From assembly GCF_009709615.1 (NCBI RefSeq), contig NZ_WJYA01000004.1, forward strand, positions 124,001-188,000: a DNA stretch of 64,000 nt, given 5' to 3'. The position numbers were made by a program, and so were the translations under genes. Under the pieces are notes generated by a model, which had not been told where the DNA came from, made no database searches, and worked only from the letters and a program-made list of their open reading frames with translations. The stretch is from Winogradskyella ouciana (GTDB lineage: Bacteria; Bacteroidota; Bacteroidia; Flavobacteriales; Flavobacteriaceae). Numbering within the stretch: position 1 is the first letter of the stretch; each line of letters begins with the position of its first letter. This document shows, piece after piece, positions 56,136 through 64,000 of the stretch.

Positions 56136-56813
56136 ATGACAAAAAAGCAGATTTGCAATTATAAATACAGACCTCACAGGTTTCTAAAACCTGTGAGGTC
56201 TTTTGTTTTAGTGTTTTGTCTTGTATTTTCTTACTGTGGTAATTCTCAAAACATACTGACAAAGTCCATAGATGCAACTGCCATTGAAACTATTTCAATA
56301 CAAGGCAATCAAATTTTCAATATTTCGGTTGTAACGTCTAAAACGAATCTCATTGATATAACATCAACATTAGATGGTGAATACCAAAGTAAATATCAGA
56401 TAATAACTGAAGAAAAAAACAACAAACTTACACTTCGATTAGAGTTTATGTCTTTTGAAGATATACCAGACAACAAGAGAAATGCTCATAAAGTCATTGC
56501 AGCAACTCTACATCTTAAAATCCCTGAAAACCTTAATTTAAACATTCATAGCGATATTGGCTCTGCAGATGTTACCGGAAATTTCAATATGCTTTCCATA
56601 GAGCTTTTGCAAGGGTACTGTAATGTTAATGGGTTGGCTAAGAACGGCATTATCAATACTATTGACGGTAATATTAGCGTTGTTACCAAAGATGGGAAAA
56701 TTATTGCATCATCTAAAAATGGTGAGGTAGTTAAGGACAACTTTAATCCATCGCAGTCTCTGTGGAATTTGAAATCCATTAATGGAGATATAACTGTTGC
56801 CAAAAAAGAATAA
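56136..56813 (+). CDS. Secreted DUF4097-like beta-helix protein with repeat-derived N-terminus
   Basis: The product is up to 225 aa. The body (about 40-225) is a right-handed beta-solenoid type with adhesin-like repeats (LNIHSDIGSADVTGNFNML, GIINTIDGNISVVTKDGKII, NLKSINGDITVAKKE), as in DUF4097/GIN proteins. The hydrophobic signal segment FVLVFCLVFSYCGNSQ starts at about residue 22. The preceding residues YRPHRFLKPVRS are encoded by the 33-bp palindrome at 56169-56201. A GTG at 56193, inside that palindrome, would give MRSFVLVFCLVF, a cleaner signal peptide. Either start lies in repeat DNA, so the original 5' end may have been replaced. Function unknown. Confidence 0.7.
   Translation: MTKKQICNYKYRPHRFLKPVRSFVLVFCLVFSYCGNSQNILTKSIDATAIETISIQGNQIFNISVVTSKTNLIDITSTLDGEYQSKYQIITEEKNNKLTLRLEFMSFEDIPDNKRNAHKVIAATLHLKIPENLNLNIHSDIGSADVTGNFNMLSIELLQGYCNVNGLAKNGIINTIDGNISVVTKDGKIIASSKNGEVVKDNFNPSQSLWNLKSINGDITVAKKE
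56169..56201. repeat. 33-bp palindromic repeat, copy 2 (AGACCTCACAGGTTT type)
   Basis: Arms AGACCTCACAGGTTT / AAACCTGTGAGGTCT with loop CTA are identical to 16830-16862 except in the loop. Here the element falls inside the reading frame of a secreted-protein gene. Confidence 0.9.
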
Positions 56814-56826
56814 TAATTTACATTTG
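56797..56826 (+). promoter_or_regulatory. lspA promoter
   Basis: TTG (56797-56799), 19 nt, then TACATTTG (56819-56826), a perfect TAnnTTTG at good spacing, ending 14 nt before the lspA ATG. It overlaps the end of the preceding gene. Confidence 0.55.
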
Positions 56827-56840
56827 CCTAAAATCGCTTA

Positions 56841-57506
56841 ATGTCCCTAAAGAAAGCTTTATTTATCATCATCCTCATTTTACTGATAGACCAGATCAGC
56901 AAAATTTATATCAAAACACATTTTGCGTTAAATGATGACATCACTGTCTTTTCATGGTTTAAAATCGCTTTTGTGGAAAACGATGGCATGGCATGGGGAA
57001 CTAAATTGAGTGATTTTTTCACCTTTATTTCAGATAGATCAGCCAAACTTATCTTAACCTTATTTAGAATTGTAGCTGTAACTTGTATTGGGTTTTGGTT
57101 GGTAGATGTCACTAAGAAAAAAAAGTCTAAAACATTGATTTTTGCAATTTCCATAATCTTTGCAGGTGCTTTAGGGAATATTATTGACTCTGTGTTTTAC
57201 GGCGTATTATTTAGCGATAGTGACATGCAGATCGCTACATTTTTACCAGAAGGAGGTGGTTATGCTGAAGTATTTCATGGTAAGGTGGTAGATATGCTGC
57301 ATTTTCCCATTTGGAGTGGAGTGCTACCAGAATGGTTACCATTTTTTGGTGGAAAATACTTTTCTTTTTTTGACCCTGTTTTTAATGTTGCCGATATTGC
57401 TATTAGTACAGGTATCGGGATTTTAATTGTGTTCAATAAAAAAGCTTTTAATGACAAGCCTAAAACTGAAATACATGATTCGGAGTCACACAATAATCTA
57501 ACTTAA
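56841..57506 (+). CDS. lspA: Lipoprotein signal peptidase (signal peptidase II)
   Basis: Inner-membrane aspartyl protease that removes signal peptides from prolipoproteins, and thus processes lipoproteins such as those at 26595 and 33092. The 221-aa product is longer than the 160-170 aa of enterobacteria because of inserted loops, which is typical of Bacteroidota. Four spans are seen, with FVENDGMAWG, the catalytic Asp in GNIIDSVFYGV, and the second catalytic Asp in FNVADIAISTGI. The last 47 nt overlap the convergent folate gene. Confidence 0.95.
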   Translation: MSLKKALFIIILILLIDQISKIYIKTHFALNDDITVFSWFKIAFVENDGMAWGTKLSDFFTFISDRSAKLILTLFRIVAVTCIGFWLVDVTKKKKSKTLIFAISIIFAGALGNIIDSVFYGVLFSDSDMQIATFLPEGGGYAEVFHGKVVDMLHFPIWSGVLPEWLPFFGGKYFSFFDPVFNVADIAISTGIGILIVFNKKAFNDKPKTEIHDSESHNNLT

Positions 57507-58023
57507 CATCATTATCTACGGCTTCAAAATTCTCCGTTTCAGTTTCAAAAAATGATAAGCCAATCTTGATGGTTTCAGGTTTACATTGTTTCAAAAATCG
57601 ATCATAAAATCCTTTTCCGTAACCCACTCTGTTTCCTGTTTTGTCAAACGCTAAAAGCGGTACAAAAACTACCTCTAATTGTTCTGAAGCGATAGGGATT
57701 CCGTCAATTGGTTCGGGAATGTTATAGTTGTTTTTTTTAATTGTTGTACTATCTGTGAGGAGATAATGTGTCATCGAAAAATCCACGAAATTGCTTTTTG
57801 AAATGACGATGTTTTTATCTTTTCCTGCTAGGATATTTAAAATGTATTCGGTATTGATTTCCTTTTGTTCTTCTATGGTCAAGAAGATATGATAGAAGGA
57901 TTTATCCCAAATATCTAATTTTAGCAACTGATTGGCTATAGAAAGACTATAATCTTCAACGTCATCAAGGGATAATGCCTTACGAAGTGATTTATATTTT
58001 TTTCGGAGTTCGGATTTTGTCAC
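57460..58023 (-). CDS. 5-formyltetrahydrofolate cyclo-ligase
   Basis: It converts 5-formyl-THF to 5,10-methenyl-THF with ATP, recycling folate. The 187-aa product has the N-terminal MTKSELRKKYKSLRKAL, the family signature GNRVGYGKGFYDRFL, VFVPLLAFDKTG before it, and the ending LDYCVTPNHVFQF. Its start overlaps the stop of the aspartoacylase-like gene by 4 nt (ATGA), suggesting coupling. It runs convergently into lspA with a 47-nt overlap. Confidence 0.95.
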   Translation of the reverse strand: MTKSELRKKYKSLRKALSLDDVEDYSLSIANQLLKLDIWDKSFYHIFLTIEEQKEINTEYILNILAGKDKNIVISKSNFVDFSMTHYLLTDSTTIKKNNYNIPEPIDGIPIASEQLEVVFVPLLAFDKTGNRVGYGKGFYDRFLKQCKPETIKIGLSFFETETENFEAVDNDVKLDYCVTPNHVFQF

Positions 58024-58988
58024 GATTCGGTTTTAGTGGTAATGTGAAAAATAGCATCACCTTGATAAATTATTGGTGATTCATTAACATTAAAAATATA
58101 GCCATTATTTGGTGCTTTTACAAAATGGTTAAAACTACCGTAAGGATCTGTAATATGTCCAAGAACATCTCCTTTTTTTACTTCAGAATTAATTGAAACT
58201 GAAGATTTAAACATGCCAGAATAACTAGCTCTAATCCATTTACTCTGTAATATATTTACACAAGATTTTTTTGGCTCAGACACCTTAAATTTAGAACCTA
58301 ACATCCCTAAATGATGTAGCACGCGTTTAGCTCCATTAACACCTGTATTGGTGATGTGATGGTCTATATGAAAGGATTTACCGCCTTCATACAACAAAAT
58401 AGGGATACCCAATTTGTGACAGGTGCTTCTGAATGATTTCTTGATGTTTTTAGTATATAATACGAATGGAGCACCAAATATTTGTGCTAATTCATTTAGA
58501 CTTTTTTCCTCTTTTATAACACGAATTTGGGCAGAATTGAAACGACCAGCACCTCCTGTATGAAAATCCAAAACCAAATCTGCATGCGGTAAAATTTCGG
58601 TCACCAATTTAAAAGCTACTCTACTTGCTAAAGAACCTCCTTTTATACCAGGAAATACACGGTTTAAATCCCGGCCATCAGGGAATTCTCGATCCATGTG
58701 GATAAACCCAAAAACGTTAATGACAGGAATACATATAATCGTCCCTTTTTTAGGCTTATTGATACCCTTGGCAATAATCTGACGTACAATTTCCACACCA
58801 TTTACTTCATCTCCATGAATACCAGCTGTAATTAAAACTGTAGGTCCAGGCTTTTTGGAGCGTTCAATAATCACCGGAACATCAATTGTGTTTTGGGTAT
58901 GCAGTTTTGCAACATTAAAGCTAACCTTGGCACTTTCTCCTAGTCCTACTTTTTCTCCAAGAATATGTAATACTTCTTTTTTGCTCAT
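58020..58988 (-). CDS. Succinylglutamate desuccinylase/aspartoacylase-family zinc hydrolase
   Basis: From ATG 58988 (MSKKEVLHILGEKV) the product is 322 aa. The zinc-site motif GIHGDEVNGVE (His and Glu ligands) is followed by NRVFPG, the third ligand in LVLDFHTGG, and catalytic Glu in ILLYEGGK. A C-terminal beta domain (about 250-322: KKGDVLGHITDPYGSF) resembles a biotinyl/lipoyl-like fold. An upstream in-frame ATG at 59066 adds 26 residues not expected in the family. Encoded next to RimK and RimB, it may cleave amide-linked amino-acid conjugates, possibly glutamates added by RimK. That link is inferred from context. Confidence 0.88.
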   Translation of the reverse strand: MSKKEVLHILGEKVGLGESAKVSFNVAKLHTQNTIDVPVIIERSKKPGPTVLITAGIHGDEVNGVEIVRQIIAKGINKPKKGTIICIPVINVFGFIHMDREFPDGRDLNRVFPGIKGGSLASRVAFKLVTEILPHADLVLDFHTGGAGRFNSAQIRVIKEEKSLNELAQIFGAPFVLYTKNIKKSFRSTCHKLGIPILLYEGGKSFHIDHHITNTGVNGAKRVLHHLGMLGSKFKVSEPKKSCVNILQSKWIRASYSGMFKSSVSINSEVKKGDVLGHITDPYGSFNHFVKAPNNGYIFNVNESPIIYQGDAIFHITTKTES

Positions 58989-59072
58989 AAAAATTAGCCC
59001 ATCCTTACCTTCCTGCTTCAACTGCGCTAAGCACAGGCTTCGAAAGGGACTCTCACGCTTGGGCAAAAGAGT

Positions 59073-59948
59073 CTATTTTGTGTTTCTTTCAATAAAAGTA
59101 ATAATAGCCCTCGCTATATTTTTTTGTGTTGCCCTTTCAATACCTTCCAAGCCTGGCGTAGAGTTGACCTCCATAATCAATGGCCCTCTTGAGGATTGTA
59201 ACATATCTACTCCGCATACAGGCAACTTTAGAGCACGTGCCGCTTTTATCGCCAATTTTAATTCATCTTCAGAAAGTCTAATTAAATCAGCACTTCCTCC
59301 TCTATGTAAATTAGAACGAAATTCACCATCCTTACCTTGACGTTTCATAGCCCCAACAACTTGTCCATCTACAATCAATGCTCTTAGATCGGCTCCTTTG
59401 GCTTCGGCTATATACTCCTGTACTAACGCTCTTGCCTGTAGTCCATTAAAGGCTTCTAGAACCGATTCAGCAGCATTTTTTGTTTCTGCCAGTACCACTC
59501 CCAGACCTTGGGTGCCTTCCAGTAGTTTAATAATTACAGGTGGTCCACCAACATGCGCTAAAACTTCTTCAACATCACGAGAGTAATTGGTAAAAACTGT
59601 TTTTGGCATACCAATACCAGCTTTAGATAAACGCTGAAAACTTCTCAATTTGTCGCGAGAACGTATGATGGCATCAGAGGAAACAGTTGTAAAGACGTTC
59701 ATCATTTCAAACTGACGTACAACTGCACAGCCAAAAAAGGTGACCGACGCGCCAATTCTAGGGATAATGGCATCTACATAATCTAAATATCTGTCCTTAT
59801 AATAAATGGTCGGTTTTTCTTTTTCTATAATGATATCGCACTTTAAAGGGTCGATAATTTCAATTTCATGCCCTCTGTTTTCGCCTTCTTCTACGAGTCG
59901 CCTGGTAGAATATAAATGTGCATTACGCGAAAGAATTACAATGTTCAT
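59073..59948 (-). CDS. rimK: RimK-type ATP-grasp alpha-L-glutamate ligase
   Basis: RimK adds glutamates to the C-terminus of ribosomal protein S6. The 291-aa product begins [22 protein letters not shown] (in parts) and has the RimK N-domain with [23 protein letters not shown]. The ATP-grasp domain (about 105-290) has [44 protein letters not shown] and [14 protein letters not shown]. Length equals the E. coli enzyme. Its start overlaps the rimB-like gene stop by 26 nt, so they are translated together. Other peptide substrates remain possible. Confidence 0.95.
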   Translation of the reverse strand: MNIVILSRNAHLYSTRRLVEEGENRGHEIEIIDPLKCDIIIEKEKPTIYYKDRYLDYVDAIIPRIGASVTFFGCAVVRQFEMMNVFTTVSSDAIIRSRDKLRSFQRLSKAGIGMPKTVFTNYSRDVEEVLAHVGGPPVIIKLLEGTQGLGVVLAETKNAAESVLEAFNGLQARALVQEYIAEAKGADLRALIVDGQVVGAMKRQGKDGEFRSNLHRGGSADLIRLSEDELKLAIKAARALKLPVCGVDMLQSSRGPLIMEVNSTPGLEGIERATQKNIARAIITFIERNTK

Positions 59949-60363
59949 TAGTGTGCTTATAGGATTGGTTGTCTAGGTCAACATCGACCAAAAATTTTTG
60001 TTTTAGAAATTGACGGCCAATTAATACCGGAAATTTCATATCGTCTCTGGTGCTTAAAGTTAAGTTAATCTTATAGCTTTTTCCAAAGAATATAGCAGTT
60101 GTTTTAATTTTATAGCGGTTTTCCTTGTGGCCATTACTGCTCTTTACATCAGTGTAAGTGTAATTTTCAAATACCACTTCCTTACTATTAAAATTGGGAT
60201 GACCTTTACTTTTAAAAGTGCAATATAGTTTGCCATTAGCCTCACTAATTTGTGAGCAATGTATGGCAGAGGTGTAAGCGCCAGTATCAATTTTTACATC
60301 GATACTTTTAAGCAGTAATTCGGGAAAGTCTATCTTATCGACACGCCCCAAAGTTTTTTTCAT
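59923..60363 (-). CDS. RimB-like retropepsin-fold protease
   Basis: From ATG 60363 ([16 protein letters not shown]) the product is 146 aa. The aspartic-protease motif [11 protein letters not shown] and the strand [19 protein letters not shown] match the RimB family (often named ATP-dependent zinc protease, with a retropepsin-like fold). An ATG at 60393 adds ten residues of no family character. In Pseudomonas RimB works with RimK to control S6 glutamylation. The 26-nt overlap with rimK here supports the same partnership. Confidence 0.88.
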   Translation of the reverse strand: MKKTLGRVDKIDFPELLLKSIDVKIDTGAYTSAIHCSQISEANGKLYCTFKSKGHPNFNSKEVVFENYTYTDVKSSNGHKENRYKIKTTAIFFGKSYKINLTLSTRDDMKFPVLIGRQFLKQKFLVDVDLDNQSYKHTNEHCNSFA

Positions 60364-60393
60364 ATGAAATAAAATTTTTAAAAAGTGGCGCAA

Positions 60394-60586
60394 GATAGTG
60401 ATAAAGTCTATTGAATTTGCACAATTATTTTTACGAATTCTTACCTTTTTTCTGTGACTTTAAATTTTACTTTTTAAAGATTAAAAATTTAATAATCACA
60501 TCAAGAACCACTTTGTTAGTCCATAAAATTGTTTCATTTGATTCTATCGAATTTTCAAATAAAAAATTTCATGTACTTTTGATTCA
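60394..60586. promoter_or_regulatory. Divergent spacer between rimB and uvrC
   Basis: AT-rich, no gene seen. TACTTTTG at 60575-60582 fits TAnnTTTG but ends only 4 nt before the uvrC ATG, implying a nearly leaderless transcript. No -33 TTTG is found at the usual distance. Confidence in this promoter is low. Confidence 0.3.
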
Positions 60587-62380
60587 ATGCCAAAAACTGC
60601 CTTAGATATTCAGATAAAAACCCTTCCGCACCAACCAGGTGTGTACCAATATTTTGATGCCGATGATAAATTAATTTATGTTGGTAAAGCTAAGGACATA
60701 AAAAAGCGGGTGAGCAGTTATTTTACGAAGCATCACGATTATGGTAAAACACGTGTATTGGTTAAAAATATAGCGTCGATAAAACATATTGTTGTAGAAA
60801 CTGAAAATGATGCCTTACTGTTAGAGAATAATCTTATAAAAAAGTATCAGCCAAAGTATAATGTAATGCTTAAGGATGATAAATCCTACCCTTGGATTTG
60901 TATCAAGAATGAACGCTTCCCTAGGATATTCCCAACGCGTAGAGTAATTAAAGATGGATCTGAATATTTCGGGCCATACACCAGCATGAAAACCGTAAGA
61001 ACGCTTTTAGACCTAATCAAAGGGTTATACCAATTACGGACTTGTAATTATGATTTATCCGAAGCTAAAATTGAAGCAGGAAAATACAAAGTTTGCTTAG
61101 AGTATCACCTCGGAAATTGCAAAGGCCCATGTGAAGGCTTAGAAACGGAGGAAGAATATCATTCTAATATCACTGCTATTAGAGAAATCTTAAAAGGGAA
61201 TTTTAAGGATTCGCTACAACAGTTTAGAAAACAGATGAAGCGACACGCGGAAGCCATGCAATTTGAAGATGCCCAAAAGATTAAAGAAAAGCTAGAAATT
61301 TTAGAAAACTATCAGGCTAAATCAACAATTGTGAACCCTAAGATTAGTAATGTTGACGTGTTTTCTATTGTAAGTGATGAAACCTATGCTTTTGTTAACT
61401 TCTTACAATTAAGTTATGGTTCTATCATAAGGTCACATACACTTGAGCTGAAGAAAAAGCTTCAGGAATCAGACAAAGAACTTTTAGAGTTAGCAATTAC
61501 TGAGATAAGACAACGGTTCAATTCAAATTCTAAGGAAATTTACGTACCGTTTAAGATTGACTTAGGTGAAGAGGTGAAAGTAACAGTTCCAAAGCTTGGG
61601 GACAAAAAGAGCATTGTGGATTTATCTAAACGTAATGCGATGTATTACAGAATGGATAAATTGAAGCAAATAAAAATTGTAGATCCAGATCGTCATGCCA
61701 ATAGAATTATGGCACAAATGAAAGCTGATTTACGGTTGTCGGAAGAGCCAAGACATATCGAATGTTTTGATAACTCTAACATACAAGGAACAAATCCTGT
61801 GGCTGCTTGTGTAGTGTTTAAAAATGGAAAGCCGAGCAAAAAGGATTATCGTCATTTTAATATAAAAACAGTTGAAGGTCCAGATGATTTTGCTTCTATG
61901 GAAGAAGTCGTATATAGACGCTACAAAAGATTACTTGAAGAAGATCAACCATTACCACAGCTCATTATCATTGATGGTGGCAAAGGGCAATTGTCCTCGG
62001 CATTAAAAAGTTTAGATGCGCTTGGATTGCGAGGTAAAATAGCAATCATCGGAATTGCTAAACGTTTAGAAGAATTATTCTATCCAGATGATCCAATTCC
62101 ATTATATTTAGACAAGAAAAGCGAAACGTTAAAAATCATACAACAATTACGTAATGAAGCACACCGTTTTGGTATAGAACACCATAGAAATAGAAGAAGT
62201 AAAAGTGCATTGACCACTGAGCTAGAAAATATTCCTGGAGTAGGCGAGCAGACCATTATAGATTTAATGAAGCGTTTTAAAACCGTAAAACGAATTGCCA
62301 ATGCGAAATTGGATGAACTTGAAGCGGTAATTGGAGTAGCAAGAGCAAATAAAGTGTATAATTATTACCATAAAGAATAA
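60587..62380 (+). CDS. uvrC: Excinuclease ABC subunit C
   Basis: UvrC makes both incisions in nucleotide-excision repair. The 597-aa product has the GIY-YIG nuclease (GVYQYFDADDKLIYVGKAKDIKKRV in parts; catalytic Tyr and Arg), a Cys pair in CLEYHLGNCKGPCEG, the UVR motif (about 205-240: EAMQFEDAQKIKEKLEILEN), the RNase-H-like 3'-side nuclease (HIECFDNSNIQGTNPVAACVVF, LIIIDGGKGQLSSA), and a terminal helix-hairpin-helix (IPGVGEQTIIDLMKRF). It stands alone, divergent from the rim genes, and is followed after 7 nt by the patatin gene. Confidence 0.98.
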   Translation: MPKTALDIQIKTLPHQPGVYQYFDADDKLIYVGKAKDIKKRVSSYFTKHHDYGKTRVLVKNIASIKHIVVETENDALLLENNLIKKYQPKYNVMLKDDKSYPWICIKNERFPRIFPTRRVIKDGSEYFGPYTSMKTVRTLLDLIKGLYQLRTCNYDLSEAKIEAGKYKVCLEYHLGNCKGPCEGLETEEEYHSNITAIREILKGNFKDSLQQFRKQMKRHAEAMQFEDAQKIKEKLEILENYQAKSTIVNPKISNVDVFSIVSDETYAFVNFLQLSYGSIIRSHTLELKKKLQESDKELLELAITEIRQRFNSNSKEIYVPFKIDLGEEVKVTVPKLGDKKSIVDLSKRNAMYYRMDKLKQIKIVDPDRHANRIMAQMKADLRLSEEPRHIECFDNSNIQGTNPVAACVVFKNGKPSKKDYRHFNIKTVEGPDDFASMEEVVYRRYKRLLEEDQPLPQLIIIDGGKGQLSSALKSLDALGLRGKIAIIGIAKRLEELFYPDDPIPLYLDKKSETLKIIQQLRNEAHRFGIEHHRNRRSKSALTTELENIPGVGEQTIIDLMKRFKTVKRIANAKLDELEAVIGVARANKVYNYYHKE

Positions 62381-62387
62381 ATTCATT

Positions 62388-64000
62388 TTGAAATTATCAC
62401 CCACATATAGACAAAGGATTAATAAGTTAAATCTTGTTTTTTTCTTATTTTTTCTAGTGTATAACTTAAACAGTATACATGCCCAAGAGGATGAACAGCC
62501 AAAAGTAGGTCTGGTTTTAAGTGGTGGTGGGGCTAAAGGGTTTGCGCACATTGGAGCATTAAAGGTTATTGACAGTTTGGGTATAAAGATTGATTATATT
62601 TCAGGTACAAGCATGGGAGCCATTATAGGTTCTTTGTACGCTACAGGTTATTCTGGTAAACAGCTAGAGAATTTGTTTAATACTATCGATTTTGATGAAT
62701 TGATAAATGATAAATTCCCTAGAGCATCAAAACCTTTTTACGAGCGCGATAATTCAGAAAAATATGCTGTTAGTCTCCCGTTTGATAGGTTTAATATAAG
62801 CTTACCTTCTGCGTTGTCTCGTGGGCAGAGTGTCTATAATTTACTATATCAAATGATGCTTCCTGTAAACAACGTAAGAGACTTTGAGAATTTACCAATT
62901 CCTTTTTTTTGCATTGCTACAAATATAGAGACAGGAGAATCCATAATTATGGATAAAGGGAATTTAGCTGAAGCCGTAACTGCAAGTGGTGCGCTTCCGT
63001 CTCTGTTTCAACCTGTCATAATTGATGATAAAATATTGATAGATGGAGGAGTTACCAATAATTTTCCTGTTGAAGAGTTAAGGGCTAAAGGTATGGATAT
63101 TATTATCGGTGTAGATGTTCAAGATGCACTTAAGGACAGAAAATCGTTAAAATCGGCGCCTGAGATTTTACTTCAGATCAATAACTTTCGCACTATTAAC
63201 GCTATGAAAAAAAAAGCTAGTCTGACAGATATCTACATAAAACCAGATATAGCTGAATTTTCTGTTGTTTCGTTTAGTGAAGGGGAAGATATTATTGCCA
63301 ATGGTGAGGCAGCAGCTAGAGCTAATATTGCCGAATTGCTAAAGGTAAAAAAACAGCAAAGCACTTATTCAGAAAAATCTAAGCTTCAACTTTTAGATAG
63401 CATTAAAATCAACTCTATAAATTTTACTGGAAATGAAAGATATACAAGAGCTTATCTTTTGGGGAAACTCAAGTTTAAGGATAATGAAAAGATAAGTTAT
63501 AATGATTTTAAGGAAGGTGTAAATAACCTCATAGCAACCAACAACTTTAACACGCTCCGGTACTATTTAGAACCCTCTTCAAATAACAAAGGGTATAACT
63601 TAATGGGAGAAATTAGAGAGTCAGAAGTATCTACCTTTTTAAGATTAGGCGTTCATTACGATGGCTTGTATAAAAGTGCAGCTTTGGCCAATATTACAAA
63701 AAAAAGATTACTGTTTAATAATGATATAGCGTCCTTAGATATTATTCTTGGCGATAATTCTAGATATAACTTCGATTATTTCATCGACAAAGGGTTTTAT
63801 ATCAGTATAGGTGTTAAGTCGCGTTACAATAGTTTTAATAAAAACATAAATCCATTACTTGCTTTAGAAGAGGATTCTCCTTTGTTAACCGGACTGAACA
63901 AAATTGACGTAGAACTCACGGATTTCACCAATCAAATTTACTTACAGACCATTTTTAGAAAAGACTTTGCGTTAAGAGCAGGTGCAGAGTATAAACGCCT
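62388..64000 (+). CDS. Patatin-like phospholipase with outer-membrane barrel region, truncated by window end
   Basis: The open frame from TTG 62388 to the window edge encodes 537 residues. A signal peptide (about 1-33, ending SIHAQ) precedes the patatin domain: oxyanion loop GGGAKG (47-52), nucleophile S75 in GTSMG, and Asp219 in IDGGV, so the Ser/Asp dyad is intact. From about 340 a POTRA-like segment (INSINFTGNERYTRAYLLGKLKF) leads into beta strands of a BamA/Omp85-type barrel (FLRLGVHYDGLYKSAALANITKKRLLF). Type V-like self-exporting or outer-membrane-anchored lipases have this layout. TTG starts 8 nt after uvrC; no ATG is suitable. Confidence 0.85.
   Translation, partial: MKLSPTYRQRINKLNLVFFLFFLVYNLNSIHAQEDEQPKVGLVLSGGGAKGFAHIGALKVIDSLGIKIDYISGTSMGAIIGSLYATGYSGKQLENLFNTIDFDELINDKFPRASKPFYERDNSEKYAVSLPFDRFNISLPSALSRGQSVYNLLYQMMLPVNNVRDFENLPIPFFCIATNIETGESIIMDKGNLAEAVTASGALPSLFQPVIIDDKILIDGGVTNNFPVEELRAKGMDIIIGVDVQDALKDRKSLKSAPEILLQINNFRTINAMKKKASLTDIYIKPDIAEFSVVSFSEGEDIIANGEAAARANIAELLKVKKQQSTYSEKSKLQLLDSIKINSINFTGNERYTRAYLLGKLKFKDNEKISYNDFKEGVNNLIATNNFNTLRYYLEPSSNNKGYNLMGEIRESEVSTFLRLGVHYDGLYKSAALANITKKRLLFNNDIASLDIILGDNSRYNFDYFIDKGFYISIGVKSRYNSFNKNINPLLALEEDSPLLTGLNKIDVELTDFTNQIYLQTIFRKDFALRAGAEYKR

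Overview
The window comes from a member of the Bacteroidota, almost certainly a marine-type Flavobacteriaceae. The evidence is AT-rich DNA, promoters with the Bacteroidota -7 box TAnnTTTG, several TTG starts, a TonB-dependent receptor with a carboxypeptidase-like plug extension, DUF4270 and GDSL lipoproteins, large secreted proteins with type IX secretion (T9SS) sorting domains, and the family's usual dispersed palindromes (GACCTCACAGG..., ATTCCTGC..., TGTCATGCTGAA...). I saw no rRNA, tRNA or CRISPR array.

Layout. 1-5.3 kb: most of a giant secreted multidomain protein, cut by the window edge. 5.3-7.4 kb: recX, a small outer-membrane protein and a cupin/JmjC-like protein. 7.5-16.8 kb: a biotin region (bioB; a beta-ketoacyl synthase; bioA; and bioF, a DUF2007 zinc-ribbon gene and bioD in overlapping order), interrupted by a flotillin/NfeD-like pair and a Coa1-family gene. 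16.9-17.7 kb: a DUF2975 membrane protein with an XRE regulator. 17.7-23.5 kb: a DNA-damage/mutagenesis cassette of SRAP protein, Y-family polymerase and short DnaE, divergent from a self-cleaving S24 repressor. 23.5-31 kb: an oxidoreductase, atpC-atpD, and a TonB receptor/GDSL lipoprotein pair. 31.2-35.6 kb: GT5-like gene, DUF4270 gene and glmS, apparently one operon. 35.7-41.9 kb (plus strand): panC, panD, a YbhN-type membrane protein, two tandem esterase-like proteins and radA.

42-52.2 kb is the most unusual part: three tandem T9SS cargo genes. The two large ones share a 2637-bp 3' block in which I find a single mismatch. The block is visibly richer in G+C than its surroundings and carries its own terminator. 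All three genes share an upstream control region with a palindrome-like site and two further motifs at nearly fixed spacing. This looks like recent segmental duplication or gene conversion of a surface-protein module with co-duplicated regulation.

52.3-64 kb: ileS, a DksA/TraR protein, a secreted protein whose N-terminus is built from repeat DNA, lspA, 5-formyl-THF cyclo-ligase, an aspartoacylase-like/RimK/RimB cluster, uvrC, and a patatin-like phospholipase cut by the window end.

Functional calls rest on motifs read by eye. No database search was run.
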